Shown here: one piece after another, positions 60,112 through 64,000 of the stretch
How positions within the stretch are numbered: position 1 is the first letter of the stretch
How the letters are laid out: every line of letters begins with the position of its first letter
Assembly: GCA_025464975.1 (NCBI GenBank)
Contig: JAODMT010000011.1
Location: 62,001 to 126,000, forward strand
DNA from: Microbacteriaceae bacterium
GTDB lineage: Bacteria > Actinomycetota > Actinomycetes > Actinomycetales > Microbacteriaceae
Direction of reading: 5' to 3'
Length of the DNA: 64,000 nucleotides
Made by a program: the position numbers and the translations under genes
Notes under the pieces: model-generated
Seen by the model: only the letters and a program-made list of their open reading frames with translations
What the model was told of the DNA's origin: nothing
Database searches by the model: none

Positions 60112-61908
60112 CTAACTGGTTGCGAGCGACGCGGTTGAACGGGCAGAACTGGTTGCAACAGACGCGGATGAGTCGGTAGGACTGGTCGCGACGAACGCAG
60201 TCGTGCCAGCGGGGCTCGCTGCGACGGACGCGGTCGCGCGAACGGGCAGCTCCGGAACTGCAGCGAGAAGGGCCCGGGTGTAGTCGTGTTGCGGCGCGAA
60301 GAACACGTCGTCGGCGCTGCCCGACTCCACGATCTGACCGTCCTTCAGAACGAGCACGTCATCACTCACGTGGTAGACCACGCCGAGATCGTGACTGATG
60401 AAAATGAAGGACAGCCCCAGGCGCCGCTGCAGGTCGGCGAGCAGGTCGAGAACTTGGGCCTGGATCGACACGTCGAGGGCGGAGACCGGCTCGTCGAGCA
60501 CGATGATCTGTGGCCGCGGCGCGAGGGCACGGGCGATGGCAACACGTTGACGTTGGCCGCCCGAGAGGGTCAGCGGACTCCGATCGGCGAACCGCCGCGG
60601 CAATCCGACCGAATCGAGCAGCTCGCCGACACGGTCCTGCCGTTGCGCCCGGGTGAGCGACTCCCCCGCCCGGAGCGCGTCGATCAGGATGTCGCTCACC
60701 GAGTGCCGCGGGTCGAACGACGACAACGGGTCCTGGTAGACCACCTGGATGCGTCGCCGCCGAGCGCGACGGTCACGCTCGGGCAGCGCGGACCAGGCTT
60801 GGCCGTCGAGCAACACCTCGCCCGCGTCCGCGTCGGTCAGGCCGAGCGCGAGCCACGCCGTCGTGCTCTTTCCGGATCCGGACTCTCCGACAATCCCGAG
60901 CGTGGTTCCGGCCCGGAGGCGGAAGGAGACATCCCGAACGACGGTGCGACGCACTCGGTCCGGGCCACGGTAACTCTTCACGAGACCGATGGCCTCGAGC
61001 GCTGGGGCGACGGGCGCGTCGTGGTGCGGCGCTGAACCAGGCGCTGAACCATGCTGCGGAGAATCGAACGACGCCGCAGCCCCCCCATCCCCAGCACCGG
61101 CCGCCGACAGGCGCCGGCCCTTCGCCGCCGCGACCGGCACAGAGTCGAGCAGGCGCCGGGTATACGGATGACGCGGGTTGCCGAGCACCTCGTCCACCGA
61201 CCCGTACTCGACCACCTCGCCGTCGCGGAGCACGAGCACGTCGTCCGCGATCGAGGACACCACCGCGAGGTCGTGCGAAATGATTATGAGCCCGTGGTCG
61301 CGCGACTTCAGGTCGTGCAACAGGGCGATGATCTGGGACTGCACCGTGGCATCCAGAGCCGTCGTCGGCTCGTCGGCGATCAGCACCCGGGGGTTCAGCG
61401 CCAACGCCTGGGCGATGAGTGCTCGTTGACGGAGGCCGCCGGAGAGTTCGCCGGAACGCTGCCGGGACCGCAGCTGCGGATTGGGCACCCCGGCCGCAGC
61501 GAGGCTCTCGATCACCCTCACCTGCCGTTCCGTCTTGCCGCGCACCCCGTGCACGATGAGCGCCTCCTCGATCTCCTGCCCGATCGTACGAAGCGGGTCG
61601 AGCGAGACGAGGGCGTCCTGCAGCACGAATCCGACGTCCTTGCCGCGCAGTGCCCGCCAGTCCCGTTCGGAATTCGTGCTGACGTCCGCCCCGAGAATCT
61701 CGAGTCGGTCAGCCTCGACGACGGATTCCGCACCGGTCAGTCCGACGAGGGTGCGGGCGATGACGCTCTTGCCCGACCCGGACTCGCCGACGATCGCGAG
61801 GGCGCGCCCGGTCTCGAGCCGGAAGGAGACGTTCCGCACCACCGGGCCGGTCGCCCCGCTGTGCGGAAAGGAGACGGTGAGGTTGGTCACCTGCAGCAGC
61901 GTCGACAT
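60112..61908 (-). CDS. Double-domain oligopeptide-type ABC transporter ATPase
   Basis: 598 residues from ATG 61908, sharing one base with the stop of the permease before it. There are two complete ATPase domains: Walker A GESGSGKS at 41-48 and 341-348, signatures LSGGLRQR (155-162) and LSGGQRQRVAIARAL, and Walker B ADEPTTALD and LDEPVSALD. The linker (260-300) is Gly/Ala/His-rich. The last 45 residues are an 11-residue Ala/Thr/Ser repeat from a 33-bp tandem array, absent from relatives. The first signature has Leu in place of Gln, normal for DppD-like halves. Confidence 0.93.
   Translation of the reverse strand: MSTLLQVTNLTVSFPHSGATGPVVRNVSFRLETGRALAIVGESGSGKSVIARTLVGLTGAESVVEADRLEILGADVSTNSERDWRALRGKDVGFVLQDALVSLDPLRTIGQEIEEALIVHGVRGKTERQVRVIESLAAAGVPNPQLRSRQRSGELSGGLRQRALIAQALALNPRVLIADEPTTALDATVQSQIIALLHDLKSRDHGLIIISHDLAVVSSIADDVLVLRDGEVVEYGSVDEVLGNPRHPYTRRLLDSVPVAAAKGRRLSAAGAGDGGAAASFDSPQHGSAPGSAPHHDAPVAPALEAIGLVKSYRGPDRVRRTVVRDVSFRLRAGTTLGIVGESGSGKSTTAWLALGLTDADAGEVLLDGQAWSALPERDRRARRRRIQVVYQDPLSSFDPRHSVSDILIDALRAGESLTRAQRQDRVGELLDSVGLPRRFADRSPLTLSGGQRQRVAIARALAPRPQIIVLDEPVSALDVSIQAQVLDLLADLQRRLGLSFIFISHDLGVVYHVSDDVLVLKDGQIVESGSADDVFFAPQHDYTRALLAAVPELPVRATASVAASPAGTTAFVATSPTDSSASVATSSARSTASLATS
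60115..60246 (-). repeat. 33-bp in-frame tandem array at the ATPase gene end
   Basis: Four units beginning ACTGGTTGCGAGCGACGC (60115, 60148, 60181, 60214) encode an 11-residue (S/F)VATSxxxSxA repeat. The outermost unit (60214) is the most diverged. Confidence 0.85.
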
Positions 61909-62888
61909 CAGCGGCCCTTCTTCGGTTCGAATTGCTTCTGCAGAAAATGCCCGATCGCGGTCGCGCTGAGTGCCGTCACGGTGATGAACAGCCCGGGGAA
62001 GAATGCGATCCACCAGGCGACCTGGATGTAGCTTCGACCGTCGGCGAGCATGGTGCCCCATTCCGCCGTCGGCGGTTCCGCGCCGAGTCCGAGGAAGCCG
62101 AGGGCAGACGCCCAGACCACGGCCTGGCCGATCCCGAGGGTCAGGATCGCCACGAGCGGGCGAAGTGTGTTCGGGATGACCGTGGCCCGCAGTCGACGCA
62201 GCGGCGACCAGCCGAGCGCTCGGGATGCCTCGACGTAACCGGATTGCCGCACCTGGAGCACCTGGCCGCGGAGGATGCGCGCGTAACCCGGGATCGATCC
62301 GATGCCGACCGCGACGGCGGCCGGTCCGATGCCGCGGCCGAGTACGACGATGAGCACGAGAGCGAGGAGCAGACCGGGGAACGCGAACAGGATCTCGATG
62401 AACCGGCTGGTCACGGCATCCGCGATTCTGCCGCCGAGGCCGGCGATCAGTCCGAGCACGAGGCCGCCGATCACGCCGATCAGGGTGGCCAACACGCCGA
62501 CCCAGAGCGACTGGCGGGCGCCCCAGACGATGCGGCTGAATTCGTCCCGTCCGGACTGGTCGGTGCCGAACAGGTGGGCGAGCCCCGGCTTCTGGAAGGC
62601 GTTTGCCGGGTCGACCGCGTACGGGTCGGACGGGGCGACCAGGTTCGGCGCGATCAGGGCAGCGAGCAGGAACAGCGCGAACAGGATCGCGAGAATCGTG
62701 CCGGGTTGCGCGGCGAGATCGCGAACCCAGCGCGGCCGGGGGCGGGTCCTGGGATCGCTTGTTGCGGCGGCGGCGGTTGTCGCGGCGGCAGTAGTCGCAG
62801 GGGCAGCATTTGTTGCGTCGGTAGCGGTTGTTGCAGCGGCGGCGCCCGGCGCGTGGGCCGAGGCCGCGGTTTTCGATACGGCATTCAT
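61908..62888 (-). CDS. Oligopeptide-type ABC permease, DppC-like
   Basis: 326 residues. The first 55 are an Ala/Thr low-complexity head (AAAATTATDATNAAPATTAA) ahead of the normal DppC N-terminal helix (GTILAILFALFLLAALIAP). Family motifs: YAVDPANAFQKPGLAHLFGT, DQSGRDEFSRIVWGARQSL, and the EAA loop EASRALGWSPLRRLRATVIP. It pairs with the following DppB-like protein, overlapping it by 4 bp. About six membrane helices are present. Confidence 0.92.
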   Translation of the reverse strand: MNAVSKTAASAHAPGAAAATTATDATNAAPATTAAATTAAAATSDPRTRPRPRWVRDLAAQPGTILAILFALFLLAALIAPNLVAPSDPYAVDPANAFQKPGLAHLFGTDQSGRDEFSRIVWGARQSLWVGVLATLIGVIGGLVLGLIAGLGGRIADAVTSRFIEILFAFPGLLLALVLIVVLGRGIGPAAVAVGIGSIPGYARILRGQVLQVRQSGYVEASRALGWSPLRRLRATVIPNTLRPLVAILTLGIGQAVVWASALGFLGLGAEPPTAEWGTMLADGRSYIQVAWWIAFFPGLFITVTALSATAIGHFLQKQFEPKKGR

Positions 62889-63988
62889 CGGCTGAGCCTC
62901 GGATCGATGATCGGATAGAGGATGTCGACGATCGCGTTGACGACGACGTAGACGGCGGCGATCACGACGACCACGCCGATCACAACTGGGATGTCCCGCG
63001 ACAGCACCGCGGAGAGCAGCACGCGTCCGATTCCCGGCCTCGCGAACACGACCTCGGCCACGACGGCGCCGCTGAACAGTGCGCCGATGGCCCAGCCGGT
63101 GAGCGTCACGCCGGGCAGGAGGGCGTGACGCAACGCGTGTCCGAACCGCACGCGCAGATCGCTCGCCCCGCGAGCCCTGGCCGAGGTGACGAATGGCTGG
63201 GCCAGTGCGTCCTCAAACGACTCGCGCATCACCTGGGAGAGGAATCCGGCAATGGGGATCGCGAGGGTGAGTGCCGGGAGGAACAGTCCGGTGAGCCCTG
63301 TCCCGCCGGCGACCGGGAACCAGCCGAGGCCGATCGCGAAGACGACGAGCAGCATGATCCCGATCCAGAAATGCGGAAGGGAGGCGAGCACGATCTCGAC
63401 CGAACGGCCGATGCGCTCGACAATCGGGCCGCGACCGGCGGTCGGAACCGTGATCAGCAGCGAGATGATCCAGGCCAGAAGGACGGACGCAACGACGAGC
63501 TGCACCGTGGAGGGCAGCTGCTCACCGATCACCGTCGTCACCGGAATCTTCAGCTGGTAGGAGGTACCGAAATCGCCCCGTACTGCTCCGCCGAGGAAGT
63601 TCAGGTACTGCACGAGCACCGGTTGGTCGAGTCCGAACGCCTTGCGCGTGGCATCCACCACCGCGGCCGATGGACTACCGGAGGTGCCGAGGATGAGCAG
63701 AACCGGGTCGCCCGGGATGAACCGGAGCAGTGCGAAGGTGAGGGTCGCCACGGCCCACAGCACGAAGATCGCGCCGGCCAGCTTGCCGAGCACCCGACGA
63801 ATCACGCCGGCGGTCCGGCGGAGTGCCGCGTCGTCGACTTCGTGCGGCGGCTCCCCCGCGAGGGACACCGAACGGGGCGCGAGCGTGCTGGCCGTCGCTG
63901 CGTCGCCGGCGACCGTGCTGGCCGTCGCCGCCTCGCCGGTCACCGTATTGACGGTCGCTGCCTCGACCGTCACTCTCTCGACCCTCAC
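62885..63988 (-). CDS. Oligopeptide-type ABC permease, DppB-like (5' end uncertain)
   Basis: 367 residues from a GTG at 63988, but the frame stays open through the last 12 bases of the window, so the true start may lie outside. The head is a repeated 10-residue (A/V)ATASTVAGD-type segment from a 30-bp array. The DppB core follows: AIFVLWAVATLTFALLRFIP, PGDPVLLILG, GDFGTSYQ, and the EAA loop FEDALAQPFVTSARARGASD. It lies upstream of the DppC-like, ATPase and monooxygenase genes in one operon. No binding-protein gene is in view; it is probably beyond the window. Confidence 0.9.
   Translation of the reverse strand: MRVERVTVEAATVNTVTGEAATASTVAGDAATASTLAPRSVSLAGEPPHEVDDAALRRTAGVIRRVLGKLAGAIFVLWAVATLTFALLRFIPGDPVLLILGTSGSPSAAVVDATRKAFGLDQPVLVQYLNFLGGAVRGDFGTSYQLKIPVTTVIGEQLPSTVQLVVASVLLAWIISLLITVPTAGRGPIVERIGRSVEIVLASLPHFWIGIMLLVVFAIGLGWFPVAGGTGLTGLFLPALTLAIPIAGFLSQVMRESFEDALAQPFVTSARARGASDLRVRFGHALRHALLPGVTLTGWAIGALFSGAVVAEVVFARPGIGRVLLSAVLSRDIPVVIGVVVVIAAVYVVVNAIVDILYPIIDPRLSR
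63879..63988 (-). repeat. 30-bp in-frame tandem array at the start of the DppB-like gene
   Basis: Units at 63879-63908 and 63909-63938 differ at four positions (GCGACCGTGCTGGCCGTCGC type). A third at 63939-63968 and a partial fourth are more diverged. They encode the Ala/Thr/Val repeat head. Confidence 0.85.
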
Positions 63989-64000
63989 TGTGTCTTGACC

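Noticed and set aside
1-64000. tRNA, rRNA or riboswitch genes
   Set aside because: I found no cloverleaf T-loop patterns, rRNA segments or classical riboswitch cores on reading; a covariance-model scan would be decisive.

Overview
The window reads as a chromosomal segment of a high-GC actinobacterium, most likely a member of Microbacteriaceae. Evidence for this: high-GC codon use throughout; a DUF222/HNH (13E12-type) gene carrying an actinobacterial LexA box; a mycoredoxin-like glutaredoxin; a DUF2510 membrane protein; ABC sugar importers without their own ATPase; and a 35-bp palindromic intergenic repeat (GGTCTCGATACG...CTACTCGACC) that I associate with Microbacteriaceae genomes. I found no rRNA, tRNA, CRISPR array, transposase or prophage genes.

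Layout. 1-7.0 kb: assorted housekeeping and accessory genes (DUF418-like membrane protein fragment, lipase maturation factor homologue, NUDIX hydrolase, a fluoroacetate-dehalogenase-like hydrolase coupled to a flavin-binding protein, universal stress protein, dihydrofolate-reductase-fold protein). 7.0-15.8 kb: a complete sugar catabolic locus, with a divergent ROK repressor, two TIM-barrel isomerase/epimerase-type proteins, two Gfo/Idh/MocA oxidoreductases, a lipoprotein substrate-binding protein and two permeases, closed by a strong terminator. 15.8-20.1 kb: small proteins, a YkvA-type protein, a short cation transporter divergent from csoR across a shared operator, an endonuclease/exonuclease/phosphatase protein, and three very acidic micro-proteins. 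20.1-30.6 kb: a 1152-residue nuclease-helicase, a phosphotransferase, a J-domain protein, glutathione peroxidase, and a RecQ helicase with a phosphoribosyltransferase-like tail. 30.7-42.9 kb: two further acidic proteins, a Na+/H+ antiporter, phosphoketolase, a phosphoribosyltransferase, a metallo-beta-lactamase-fold hydrolase, two aldo/keto reductases, an AI-2E-type exporter and a Rieske/DUF2231 membrane protein. 43.2-52.4 kb: a class A penicillin-binding protein, a MarR/MFS efflux pair and sbcCD. 52.5-58.4 kb: the SOS-box-linked DUF222/HNH gene, a redoxin, an M50 peptidase and two membrane proteins. 58.7-64 kb: a minus-strand operon with two oligopeptide-type permeases, a double ATPase and an NtaA/DmoA-type flavin monooxygenase; its upstream end is cut by the window.

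The most unusual property is not a single gene. The window is littered with short tandem repeat arrays (periods 13-33 bp), each of different sequence. Inside genes the periods are always multiples of three (15, 18, 21, 30, 33). Between genes they are mostly 16 bp, with others of 13, 15 and 22. Two copies of a 77-bp element with near-perfect terminal inverted repeats (AAAACGCAGGAGATTCAC) also occur 53 kb apart. The most interesting metabolic locus is the ROK-controlled operon, whose gene content matches 3-keto-sugar (levoglucosan-like) catabolism.
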